From Pseudomonas sp. FeN3W (GTDB lineage: Bacteria; Pseudomonadota; Gammaproteobacteria; Pseudomonadales; Pseudomonadaceae), in the NCBI GenBank assembly GCA_030263805.2, contig CP136010.1, forward strand, positions 4,727,001-4,791,000: a stretch of 64,000 bases of DNA, in the 5' to 3' direction. Position 1 is the stretch's first letter. Each line of letters starts with the position of its first letter. The notes beneath the pieces were generated by a model. It saw only the letters and a program-made list of their open reading frames with translations, had not been told where the DNA came from and did not search any database. Below are positions 16,251 to 23,939 of the stretch, piece by piece. A program made the position numbers and the translations under genes.

Positions 16251-17489
16251 ATGGCTGTTTCCCCCGACCTGTTGCTTAGATCCCCATCCGTCGACGCACG
16301 CCCCAAAGCGGCGGCCAAAGCGCCGGAAGCGCCGCGCGAGGGGCGAGATAGCGGCAGCGCTAGCTTCTCCGACGTCTACGCCAAGGAGCGTCAGACGAAA
16401 CCAGCCGAGCGCCCGGTGCGCAATGAAGCCGGCCGCGACAAGCCGGTCGAGGACAAGCGCGAGCAGGAAACGGCAAAGGCGACCACCGACGAGAAGCCGG
16501 CGGTTGCCGAAAGCGGCAATACCTTGCCCCCCGAATCGCCGGCTGAGGAAATACCGGATTCGGAGCTCGATCCAATGCTGCTGCTTGGTCTTGGCACGCA
16601 GTTCGTGTCGGAATCCGAAGCCCTGCCTGAAGCCGAGGTCGATGCTGCCTCTCTGCTTCCGGGATTGGCGTCGACCGCTGCGGGCATCGCCGGCGATGAG
16701 GCTATCGATGCGGACGAAGCAACACTGGCCGGCCTGCGAACGCAGACCGAAACGCCGGCAGCCATGCAGAAGGCGGCCCAGCAGCAATTGCAGAATCCGC
16801 TGGCCGATGCGCAGGCGAAAGCCTCGGCTGACGATGGCTTTGCCAGCGCCTTGCTGGCGAGCCAGGATGCGGGTGAGGGCGAAGAGCTCGACGTGGAACT
16901 GCTGACCAAGGATCTGCTGGAAGGCGTGGAGGCGCCAAAGGAGAGTCGCACCAGCGCAAGCGAACTGGCCGCGGGACGCCTCAACCCCTTGAGCCAGGCC
17001 ATCGCCCAGCAGGTTCAGCAGTCGCAGCGTCCGGCATTGGTACCGGGACAACCGGTGCAGATGCAGCAGTCCGGCTGGAGCGAGGCGGTCGTCGATCGCG
17101 TGATGTGGCTGTCCAGCCAGAATCTCAAGTCGGCGGAAATCCAGCTCGATCCGGCTGAACTCGGTCGCATGGAAGTACGCATCGACCTGACCAAGGATCA
17201 GGCGCAGGTGACCTTCCTCAGCCCACATGCGGGGGTGCGCGACGCGCTGGAAGGGCAGATGCAGCGACTACGGGAAATGTTCACCCAGCAGGGCATGAAC
17301 CTGATGGACGTCAACGTCTCCGATCAGTCACTGGCGCGTGGCTGGCAAGGCGGCGACGGCAGTGGCTCCGCACGGGGTGGGGCGTCGGGTGAGGGCGACC
17401 TGGCAGGTGAGGAGTTGGAGCTCGGCGTGACGGAAATCGCCTCCAATCGTGCCAGCGGTGACCGCGGGCTCGTCGACTACTACGCCTGA
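16251..17489 (+). CDS. fliK: Flagellar hook-length control protein FliK
   Basis: Exported molecular ruler that measures hook length and makes FlhB switch export from hook to filament substrates. The 412 residues have a long, low-complexity Ala/Glu/Asp-rich N-terminal region and the conserved C-terminal domain (about 270-370). There the motifs SAEIQLDPAELGRMEVRI and VTFLSPHAGVRDALEGQM are typical of FliK. ATG at 16251 lies behind its own sigma-54 site. A hairpin follows the gene. A second FliK-like gene lies at 38920-40449 on the other strand. Confidence 0.93.
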   Translation: MAVSPDLLLRSPSVDARPKAAAKAPEAPREGRDSGSASFSDVYAKERQTKPAERPVRNEAGRDKPVEDKREQETAKATTDEKPAVAESGNTLPPESPAEEIPDSELDPMLLLGLGTQFVSESEALPEAEVDAASLLPGLASTAAGIAGDEAIDADEATLAGLRTQTETPAAMQKAAQQQLQNPLADAQAKASADDGFASALLASQDAGEGEELDVELLTKDLLEGVEAPKESRTSASELAAGRLNPLSQAIAQQVQQSQRPALVPGQPVQMQQSGWSEAVVDRVMWLSSQNLKSAEIQLDPAELGRMEVRIDLTKDQAQVTFLSPHAGVRDALEGQMQRLREMFTQQGMNLMDVNVSDQSLARGWQGGDGSGSARGGASGEGDLAGEELELGVTEIASNRASGDRGLVDYYA

Positions 17490-17517
17490 ACTGACCCATC
17501 CCCCGCGGTGCGGTAAT

Positions 17518-17550
17518 CCGGCGCGGCTATTGCGGGCGCGCGCCGGTTTT
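17518..17550 (+). terminator. Possible intrinsic terminator after fliK
   Basis: Perfect 8-base arms CCGGCGCG (17518-17525) and CGCGCCGG (17539-17546), followed by T4. The loop is 13 bases. It would separate fliK from the fliL operon, which has its own promoter. Confidence 0.5.
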
Positions 17551-17675
17551 CCGCCGCCCGTCGCTGTGATCCCTCTCGCATCGCCTATCCAGGCGTTATC
17601 GCCGTCCTTTTCCTGCTACCTTGTGAGCGCACTGCCTGGAGCCTGAGGCAGCGTCCCACTGGCGCGCGTTGACAT

Positions 17676-17690
17676 TGGCACAGCTGTTGC
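17676..17690 (+). promoter_or_regulatory. Sigma-54 promoter for the fliL operon
   Basis: TGGCACAGCTGTTGC matches the -24/-12 consensus with 10 bases between GG and GC. It lies 50 bases before the fliL start. Confidence 0.85.
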
Positions 17691-17740
17691 TCCTAACTCC
17701 TGAAATCAGAATCGAAAGCTGTTGATGACGGATATTTGGC

Positions 17741-18274
17741 ATGGCTAAGAAGCAGGCTCCACCAGCAGTGCCGCCAACCGGACCGGAAGCGGAACCGGCG
17801 GGCAAGGGAAAGCTGAAACTCATCCTGGTGATCGTGGTCGCCATGTTGGTGGCCGTAGGGCTTTCCATCGGCGGTACGCTTTATTTCATGAACAAGGGCG
17901 GCGACCTCGGTGACGACAAGGCCGAAGAAACCGCGACCACCGCCTCGGGCAAGCAGCCGGCGATCTATGAAGTGCTGATGCCGGCCTTCGTGGTCAATTT
18001 CAGCAACAAGGGCCGCCAGCGTTACATGCAGGTCAGCATCGCATTGATGTCGCGTGATCAGGCTGCGCTGGATGCACTGAAGGTGCATATGCCGTTGTTG
18101 CGCAATCGACTGGTCATGCTGTTCTCCAGTCAGGACTTCGAGGCGTTGAAAACGCCCGTAGGCAAGGAAATGCTGCGTCAGCAGGCGACTGCCAGCGTGC
18201 AGGAGCTGGCGCAGAAGGAAATCGGCACGCTTGCCGTCGAGCAAGTGCTTTTCACCAACTTCGTATTGCAATAG
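17741..18274 (+). CDS. fliL: Flagellar basal body-associated protein FliL
   Basis: Inner-membrane protein that sits around stators and supports torque. The 177 residues comprise a short Pro/Ala/Lys-rich cytoplasmic start, one transmembrane helix (about 27-50, LKLILVIVVAMLVAVGLSIGG) and a periplasmic domain related to stomatin-like folds. First gene of the fliLMNOPQR-flhB operon, behind a sigma-54 promoter. fliM starts 13 bases later. Confidence 0.94.
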   Translation: MAKKQAPPAVPPTGPEAEPAGKGKLKLILVIVVAMLVAVGLSIGGTLYFMNKGGDLGDDKAEETATTASGKQPAIYEVLMPAFVVNFSNKGRQRYMQVSIALMSRDQAALDALKVHMPLLRNRLVMLFSSQDFEALKTPVGKEMLRQQATASVQELAQKEIGTLAVEQVLFTNFVLQ

Positions 18275-18287
18275 AAGGCTGCCGCAG

Positions 18288-19259
18288 ATGGCTGTTCAAG
18301 ACCTGCTCTCGCAAGACGAGATCGATGCGCTCCTGCACGGGGTCGACGACGGTCTGGTGGATACCGAAAGCGATTCCGATCCGGGTTCCATCAAGAGCTA
18401 CGACCTGACCAGTCAGGACCGCATCGTTCGCGGGCGCATGCCCACGCTGGAAATGATCAACGAGCGTTTCGCCCGCTACACCCGCATTAGCATGTTCAAC
18501 CTGCTGCGTCGCTCGGCCGATGTGTCGGTGGGTGGCGTGCAGGTGATGAAGTTCGGCGAGTACGTGCATTCGCTGTACGTACCCACCAGCCTCAATCTGG
18601 TGAAGATGAAGCCGCTGCGTGGCACCGCGCTGTTCATCCTCGACGCCAAGCTGGTGTTCAAGCTGGTGGACAACTTCTTCGGCGGCGACGGCCGCCACGC
18701 CAAGATCGAGGGTCGCGAGTTCACTCCGACCGAATTGCGCGTCGTACGCATGGTGCTCGATCAGGCCTTCACCGATCTCAAGGAAGCCTGGCATGCGGTG
18801 CTGGACGTCAACTTCGAGTACGTCAACTCGGAAGTGAATCCGGCCCTGGCCAATATCGTCAGCCCCAGCGAAGTGGTGGTGGTTTCCACCTTCCACATCG
18901 AATTGGATAGCGGCGGCGGCGACCTGCACGTGACCATGCCTTATTCGATGATCGAGCCGATCCGCGAGATGCTGGATGCCGGCTTCCAGTCGGACGTCAG
19001 CGACCAGGACGAGCGCTGGGTCAAGGCACTGCGCGAAGACATTCTCGACGTCAATGTTCCGCTGGGCGCGACTGTCGTCAGGCGGCAACTGAAATTGCGC
19101 GACATTCTGAACATGCAGCCGGGCGACGTGATTCCGGTGGAAATGCCGGAAGACATGATCATGCGTGCCAATGGCATGCCGTCCTTCAAGGTCAAGCTGG
19201 GTGCCCATAAGGGCAACCTGGCATTGCAGGTGCTGGAGCCCGTGGTCCGCCCACGCTGA
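18288..19259 (+). CDS. fliM: Flagellar motor switch protein FliM
   Basis: C-ring protein that binds phosphorylated CheY and changes rotation direction. ATG at 18288 gives 323 residues and places the CheY-binding peptide (LLSQDEIDALLHG) at residues 6-18, as in all FliM proteins; an upstream in-frame ATG at 18231 lies inside fliL and was rejected. The middle CheC-like domain carries GGVQVMKFGEY near 85-95, and the C-terminal FliN-like domain follows. The EIDALL peptide resembles segments in FliN, CheZ and CheA from the same locus. Confidence 0.96.
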   Translation: MAVQDLLSQDEIDALLHGVDDGLVDTESDSDPGSIKSYDLTSQDRIVRGRMPTLEMINERFARYTRISMFNLLRRSADVSVGGVQVMKFGEYVHSLYVPTSLNLVKMKPLRGTALFILDAKLVFKLVDNFFGGDGRHAKIEGREFTPTELRVVRMVLDQAFTDLKEAWHAVLDVNFEYVNSEVNPALANIVSPSEVVVVSTFHIELDSGGGDLHVTMPYSMIEPIREMLDAGFQSDVSDQDERWVKALREDILDVNVPLGATVVRRQLKLRDILNMQPGDVIPVEMPEDMIMRANGMPSFKVKLGAHKGNLALQVLEPVVRPR

Positions 19260-19299
19260 GCCAGCCCTATACTCAATTCGAGCCGATCGAGGATTAGCG

Positions 19300-19773
19300 A
19301 TGGCAGACGAACACGACAACACTTCCCCTGAGGAACAGGCGCTGGCCGATGAATGGGCTGCGGCGCTGGCCGAAGCTGGCGACGCCAGCCAGGACGACAT
19401 CGATGCATTGCTCAATCAGGGCCCGGAAGCAGCCGCGCCGGCCGCTCCGCGCGCACCGCTGGAGGATTTCGCCAGCGCGCCCAAGTCCAATGGCGTGCAG
19501 TTGGGGTTGGACGGTCCCAACCTGGACGTGATCCTGGATATCCCGGTTTCCATCTCGATGGAGGTCGGCAGTACCGAAATCAGCATCCGCAACCTGCTGC
19601 AGCTCAACCAGGGCTCGGTGGTGGAGCTTGATCGTCTGGCCGGCGAACCGCTGGACGTGTTGGTCAATGGCACCCTCATCGCCCATGGCGAAGTGGTGGT
19701 GGTCAACGAGAAGTTCGGCATCCGGCTGACCGATGTGATCAGCCCGACCGAACGTATCAAGAAGCTGCGCTGA
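19300..19773 (+). CDS. fliN: Flagellar motor switch protein FliN
   Basis: C-ring protein forming rings with the FliM C-terminus and docking FliH/FliI. The 157 residues include a longer, acidic N-terminal extension with SQDDIDALLNQG at 30-41, a FliM-like peptide. The SpoA fold in the C-terminal half (VGSTEISIRNLLQLNQGSVV) ends in ERIKKLR. ATG at 19300 was chosen because it follows GAGGATTAGCG and keeps the gene out of fliM. Confidence 0.95.
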   Translation: MADEHDNTSPEEQALADEWAAALAEAGDASQDDIDALLNQGPEAAAPAAPRAPLEDFASAPKSNGVQLGLDGPNLDVILDIPVSISMEVGSTEISIRNLLQLNQGSVVELDRLAGEPLDVLVNGTLIAHGEVVVVNEKFGIRLTDVISPTERIKKLR

Positions 19774-19774
19774 C

Positions 19775-20194
19775 ATGCGCGCGCTCGCATTCCTGACGGT
19801 GTTCGTCGCGCTGCCAGCCTTGGCCGCGGAGCCGGCAACCAGCATGAGCAGCGCTGGTATGGGGGCGCAGCTGAGCAAGCTGATGCTCGGCCTGTTGCTG
19901 GTGATCGGGCTGATCTTCCTGCTCGCCTGGCTGCTGCGTCGGGTTCAGCAGCTGAACCCGCGCGGCACTCAGGTGATCAAGCTGATCTCCACCCAGGCGC
20001 TGGGGCCGCGCGAACGGCTGGTGCTGGTCCAGGTCGGCGGCGAGCAGATCCTGATCGGCCTCAGTGGCGGCCGCATCACGCCATTGCACGTGATGCAGGA
20101 GCCGGTCCACCTGCCGGACGCCGAGCCGGCCAACCCCGAATTCGCCCAGCGTCTGATGGAGCTGCTCGGCAAGGACCACAAGGACAAGTCTTGA
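19775..20194 (+). CDS. fliO: Flagellar biosynthesis protein FliO
   Basis: A 139-residue membrane protein that helps assemble the FliP pore of the export gate. It has an N-terminal hydrophobic segment that may be a signal (ALAFLTVFVALPALA) and a second helix (about 30-50). The cytoplasmic part contains GPRERLVLVQVGGEQILIGL, the best-conserved FliO signature. It starts 1 base after fliN and its stop overlaps the fliP ATG. Confidence 0.93.
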   Translation: MRALAFLTVFVALPALAAEPATSMSSAGMGAQLSKLMLGLLLVIGLIFLLAWLLRRVQQLNPRGTQVIKLISTQALGPRERLVLVQVGGEQILIGLSGGRITPLHVMQEPVHLPDAEPANPEFAQRLMELLGKDHKDKS

Positions 20195-20970
20195 TGTTGC
20201 GCATTCTGCTGGTGGTGGCGCTGATGCTGCTCGGCCCGTTCGCCATGGCGCAGGAGCCTTCCGGCATCCTGGCCCAGGGAAACAACCCGCTCTCGATTCC
20301 GGCGATCACCCTGACCACCGACGCGCAAGGGCAGCAGGAATACTCGGTCAGCCTGCAGATTCTGTTGATCATGACGGCGCTGAGCTTCATTCCGGCGTTC
20401 GTCATGCTGATGACCAGCTTCACCCGCATCATCATCGTGTTTTCCATCCTGCGTCAGGCGCTCGGCCTGCAGCAGACGCCGTCGAACCAGATCCTCATCG
20501 GTCTGACCCTCTTCCTCACGCTGTTCATCATGGCGCCGGTATTCGACCGGATAAACCAGGATGCCCTGCAGCCGTACCTCAGCGAGCAGATCCCGGCGCA
20601 GGAAGCGATCGCTCGCGCCGAGGTGCCGCTCAAGGGCTTCATGCTGGCGCAGACCCGCGAGAGTGATCTGGAGCTGTTCGTCAGGCTGTCGCGGCGCACC
20701 GACATCGCTTCGCCGGAAGCCGCACCGATGACCATCCTGGTGCCGGCCTTCGTCACCTCGGAGTTGAAGACGGCATTCCAGATCGGTTTCATGATCTTCA
20801 TTCCGTTCCTGATCATCGATATGGTGGTGGCCAGCGTGCTCATGGCGATGGGTATGATGATGCTCTCGCCGCTGATCATCTCGTTGCCGTTCAAGATCAT
20901 GCTGTTCGTGCTGGTCGACGGCTGGGGGCTGATCATCGGCACGCTGGCCGGTAGCTTCGGCACGCTTTAG
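20194..20970 (+). CDS. fliP: Flagellar export gate protein FliP
   Basis: Core pore subunit of the flagellar type III export gate. The 258 residues start with a cleavable-type signal (MLRILLVVALMLLGPFAMA) and continue with four membrane segments. The P-family signature MTSFTRIIIVFSILRQALG lies near residues 72-90 and FMIFIPFLIIDMVVASVLM near 202-220. ATG at 20194 overlaps the fliO stop by one base; a TTG three bases earlier is a less likely start. Confidence 0.96.
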   Translation: MLRILLVVALMLLGPFAMAQEPSGILAQGNNPLSIPAITLTTDAQGQQEYSVSLQILLIMTALSFIPAFVMLMTSFTRIIIVFSILRQALGLQQTPSNQILIGLTLFLTLFIMAPVFDRINQDALQPYLSEQIPAQEAIARAEVPLKGFMLAQTRESDLELFVRLSRRTDIASPEAAPMTILVPAFVTSELKTAFQIGFMIFIPFLIIDMVVASVLMAMGMMMLSPLIISLPFKIMLFVLVDGWGLIIGTLAGSFGTL

Positions 20971-20981
20971 GAACCACGCCA

Positions 20982-21251
20982 ATGACTCCAGAAGTAGCGG
21001 TGGACCTGTTTCGCGAAGGGCTGTGGATGACGGCGATGATCGTTGGCGTGCTAGTGGTGCCGAGCCTGCTGGTCGGCCTGGTAGTGGCCATGTTCCAGGC
21101 CGCGACGCAGATCAACGAGCAGACCCTGAGCTTTCTGCCGCGCCTGCTGGTCATGCTGATGACGCTGATATGGGCTGGGCCATGGCTGGTGCGTGAGCTG
21201 ATGGAGTACACCCAGAACCTCGTCCAGAACATTCCGTTGCTGATCGGGTAA
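20982..21251 (+). CDS. fliQ: Flagellar export gate protein FliQ
   Basis: Small (89-residue) gate subunit with two transmembrane helices forming a hairpin around the FliP/FliR core. Typical features are the start MTPEVAVDLFREGLWM, the conserved segment FQAATQINEQTLSFLPRL, and the expected length. It lies 11 bases after fliP and 4 bases before fliR. Confidence 0.96.
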   Translation: MTPEVAVDLFREGLWMTAMIVGVLVVPSLLVGLVVAMFQAATQINEQTLSFLPRLLVMLMTLIWAGPWLVRELMEYTQNLVQNIPLLIG

Positions 21252-21255
21252 GCGC

Positions 21256-22032
21256 GTGCTTGAGCTGAGCAATGCGCAGATCGGCGGCTGGGTAGGGCAG
21301 TTCCTGCTGCCGCTGTTCCGCATCGCCGCCTTGCTGATGAGCATGCCGCTGATCGGTACGCAGCTGGTGCCGATGCGGGTACGGCTGTACCTGGCCCTGG
21401 CCATCGCGCTGGTACTGGTGCCGACCTTGCCGGCCATGCCCGTGGTCGAGTCGCTCAGTCTGGCCTCGTTCCTGCTGATCGCCGAACAGTTGGTGATCGG
21501 TGTGATGCTGGGCTTCGTTCTGCAGCTGTTCTTCCACGTCTTCATCGTGTCCGGCCAGTTGCTGGCCATGCAGATGGGCCTGGGTTTCGCGTCGATGGTC
21601 GATCCGGCCAACGGTATCTCGGTGCCGGTGCTCGGTCAGTTCTTCAACATGCTGGTGATCCTGTTGTTCCTCTCGGTCAACGGTCATCTGGTGGTGCTGG
21701 AGATTCTCGCTGAGAGCTTCGTGACGCTGCCGGTAGGTGGTGGTCTGTCGACCAACCATTTCTGGGAGGTGGCAGGCAAGCTGGGCTGGGTGCTGGGCGC
21801 CGGCCTGCTGCTGGTGCTGCCGGCGATCACCGCGCTGCTGGTGGTGAACCTGGCGTTCGGCCTGATGACCCGCGCGGCGCCGCAACTGAACATCTTCTCC
21901 ATTGGCTTTCCGCTGACCCTGGTGCTGGGTCTGATCATCGTCTGGATCGGCATGGCGGACATCTTTGCCCAGTACCAGATCTTCGTCAGCGAAGCGCTGG
22001 CGATGCTGCGTGAGCTGGCGGGAGCGCGCTGA
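21256..22032 (+). CDS. fliR: Flagellar export gate protein FliR
   Basis: Export gate subunit of 258 residues with about six membrane segments. It starts with GTG at 21256, giving the conserved N-terminus LELSNAQIGGWVGQFLLPLFRI. MQMGLGFASMVDPANG near 110-125 is a strong family signature. It follows fliQ after 4 bases; 27 bases separate it from flhB. Confidence 0.95.
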   Translation: MLELSNAQIGGWVGQFLLPLFRIAALLMSMPLIGTQLVPMRVRLYLALAIALVLVPTLPAMPVVESLSLASFLLIAEQLVIGVMLGFVLQLFFHVFIVSGQLLAMQMGLGFASMVDPANGISVPVLGQFFNMLVILLFLSVNGHLVVLEILAESFVTLPVGGGLSTNHFWEVAGKLGWVLGAGLLLVLPAITALLVVNLAFGLMTRAAPQLNIFSIGFPLTLVLGLIIVWIGMADIFAQYQIFVSEALAMLRELAGAR

Positions 22033-22059
22033 TGACCGCGGCAGGGCAGGAGGTCGCGC

Positions 22060-23151
22060 ATGGCTGAGAGCGAAAGCGGCGCCGACAAAAGCGAGGAACC
22101 CACAGAGAAACGCCTGCGCGAATCGCGCGAAAAAGGGCAGCTGGCTCGTTCCCGCGAGCTCAGCACGGTCGCCGTGACCCTTGGCGGCATCGGCGGTTTG
22201 CTGGCATCGGGTGCAGGCCTGGCGCAGAGCCTGATGGCGATGATGCAGGGTACCTTCGAGCTGAGCCGCGAAACGCTGCTCGACGAAGGCTCCATGGTTC
22301 GACTGCTGATCGCCTTGCTGATCGCATCGATCGTCGGTCCGGTGGCGCTTGGTGGCTGGTTGTTCTCGGCCAAGGCGATGGCGCCGAAGATGAGCCGGAT
22401 GAATCCGGCCGCAGGGCTCAAGCGGATGTTCTCCACCAAGGCGCTTGTCGAGCTGCTCAAGGCGCTGGGTAAGTTTCTGGTGGTGCTCAGCGTCGCTTTG
22501 CTGGTGCTTTCGGCCTATCAGGACGATCTGTTGTCCATCGCCAAGCAGCCGCTGGATCTGGCCATCATGCACAGCGCTGAAGTGGTTGGCTGGTGCGCCC
22601 TGTGGATGGCCTGCGGTTTGATTCTGATCGCGGCGGTTGATGTGCCGTTCCAGCTCTGGGACAACAAGCAGAAGCTGATGATGACCAAGCAGGAGGTCAA
22701 GGACGAGTACAAGGATTCCGAGGGCAAGCCGGAGGTCAAGTCGCGCATTCGCCAGCTGCAGCGTGAAGCGGCGCAGCGGCGCATGATGCAGGCTGTGCCC
22801 GAGGCAGACGTGGTGATCACCAACCCGACGCACTTCGCCGTCGCGCTGAAATACGACGGCGACAAGGGCGGTGCGCCGCGGCTGGTGGCCAAGGGCGGCG
22901 ACTTCGTCGCGCTGAAGATTCGCGAGATCGCCCAGGAGCATCAAGTAACCGTGCTGGAGTCGCCTGCACTGGCTCGGGCGGTGTACTACTCGACCGAGCT
23001 GGAGCAGGAGATTCCCGCCGGCCTTTACCTGGCCGTCGCGCAGGTACTGGCGTACGTCTATCAGCTGCGCCAGTACCGCGCCGGCAAGGGGCGGCGACCG
23101 GACCCGTTGAATGATGTGCCCATCCCGCCGGATCTGCGTCGCGACGAGTGA
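22060..23151 (+). CDS. flhB: Flagellar export switch protein FlhB
   Basis: Gate-associated protein that cleaves itself and switches substrate class after FliK measures the hook. The 363 residues start with the conserved SEEPTEKRLRESREKGQLARS, followed by four membrane segments. The cytoplasmic domain holds the self-cleavage motif NPTH (VVITNPTHFAVALKY) near residues 252-255. Last gene of the fliL operon. A separate short protein resembling only the FlhB C-terminal domain is encoded at 38597-38923. Confidence 0.96.
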   Translation: MAESESGADKSEEPTEKRLRESREKGQLARSRELSTVAVTLGGIGGLLASGAGLAQSLMAMMQGTFELSRETLLDEGSMVRLLIALLIASIVGPVALGGWLFSAKAMAPKMSRMNPAAGLKRMFSTKALVELLKALGKFLVVLSVALLVLSAYQDDLLSIAKQPLDLAIMHSAEVVGWCALWMACGLILIAAVDVPFQLWDNKQKLMMTKQEVKDEYKDSEGKPEVKSRIRQLQREAAQRRMMQAVPEADVVITNPTHFAVALKYDGDKGGAPRLVAKGGDFVALKIREIAQEHQVTVLESPALARAVYYSTELEQEIPAGLYLAVAQVLAYVYQLRQYRAGKGRRPDPLNDVPIPPDLRRDE

Positions 23152-23196
23152 GGCCTATCACACGGCGGGCCGACGGCTCGCTGTCGTGTCCCTGCG

Positions 23197-23718
23197 TTAT
23201 TCGATGACGCCGCAGGCGACCCGCGCACCACCGCCGCCGAGGGGTTGCGGATGGTCGGAATGGTTGTCTCCGCCCTGGTGGACCATCAGCGCCAAGCCTT
23301 TGATATCGCCCAGGCTCTTCAGCCGCGGTGCCAGCACTGGTTGACTGGCTTTGCCTTCGCTGTCGACATACAGCGCCGGGAGGTCGCCCATATGGCCGTC
23401 ACCCCAGGGTTCGCCATGCTTGCCACTGTTCTTCGGATCCCAGTGTCCGCCGGCAGCGCCAGCCGGAGTCTGCTTGCCATCGATCTCGGCCGGCTCGCAA
23501 CTGCCCTTGGCGTGAACGTGAAAGCCGTGGGTGCCAGGCTGCAGGCCAGATAGCTCGGGACGGAACACCAGCCCGTATTCGTTGCTTTCGATCTTGACGC
23601 TGCCGACCGATTCGCCGACGCCCTGGGCCGTCACGGCATTCACCTTGACGCTCAATGTCTCAGCCTGAACGGCGACGGCAGTGCAGCCGGCCAGCGCGGC
23701 GATGATCCACTGTTTCAT
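23197..23718 (-). CDS. sodC: Periplasmic Cu/Zn superoxide dismutase
   Basis: Converts superoxide to peroxide and oxygen in the periplasm. The 173 residues include a signal peptide (about 1-19, MKQWIIAALAGCTAVAVQA). Copper ligands are His67, His69, His92 and His147; zinc ligands are His92, His101, His109 and Asp112; the disulfide pair is Cys74 and Cys169. The start at 23718 follows AGGAGCTTTCAG. Oddly, the gene lies reversed between flhB and flhA, inside the flagellar locus, convergent with flhB and divergent from flhA. Its codon use and GC content do not stand out. Confidence 0.95.
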   Translation of the reverse strand: MKQWIIAALAGCTAVAVQAETLSVKVNAVTAQGVGESVGSVKIESNEYGLVFRPELSGLQPGTHGFHVHAKGSCEPAEIDGKQTPAGAAGGHWDPKNSGKHGEPWGDGHMGDLPALYVDSEGKASQPVLAPRLKSLGDIKGLALMVHQGGDNHSDHPQPLGGGGARVACGVIE

Positions 23719-23863
23719 CTGAAAGCTCCTTTGTACAAACGGCGACGGGCTGTCGCCGGTTGCTAGTGTGACTGCCAGTTGTCGATGGCGTTCGCTGGCG
23801 CGGCGGCTCGCAGGTCGGGTCGGGGAGAGGCCGTGCGGCGGGCTCTGCGACGGGGCGCGGAAG

Positions 23864-23879
23864 TTGGACCCCTTCTTGC
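23864..23879 (+). promoter_or_regulatory. Sigma-54 promoter for flhA
   Basis: TTGGACCCCTTCTTGC has GG at 23866-23867 and GC at 23878-23879, exactly 10 bases apart, 61 bases before the flhA start. The flhA-flhF-fleN-fliA group is thus a separate unit from fliL-flhB. Confidence 0.8.
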
Positions 23880-23939
23880 TATAACCCGGGCAGGACGCTT
23901 GTCGCGTCAAGAATTCGTTATGTATCCCCGGGGGCTACG

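Noticed and set aside
21151..22944. A 597-residue open frame antisense to fliR and flhB
   Set aside because: Shadow of real genes; composition is dominated by His, Gln and Arg.
23719..23910. N-terminal extension of SodC to 23910
   Set aside because: It would place a basic, low-similarity segment before a proper signal peptide and overlap the flhA promoter.
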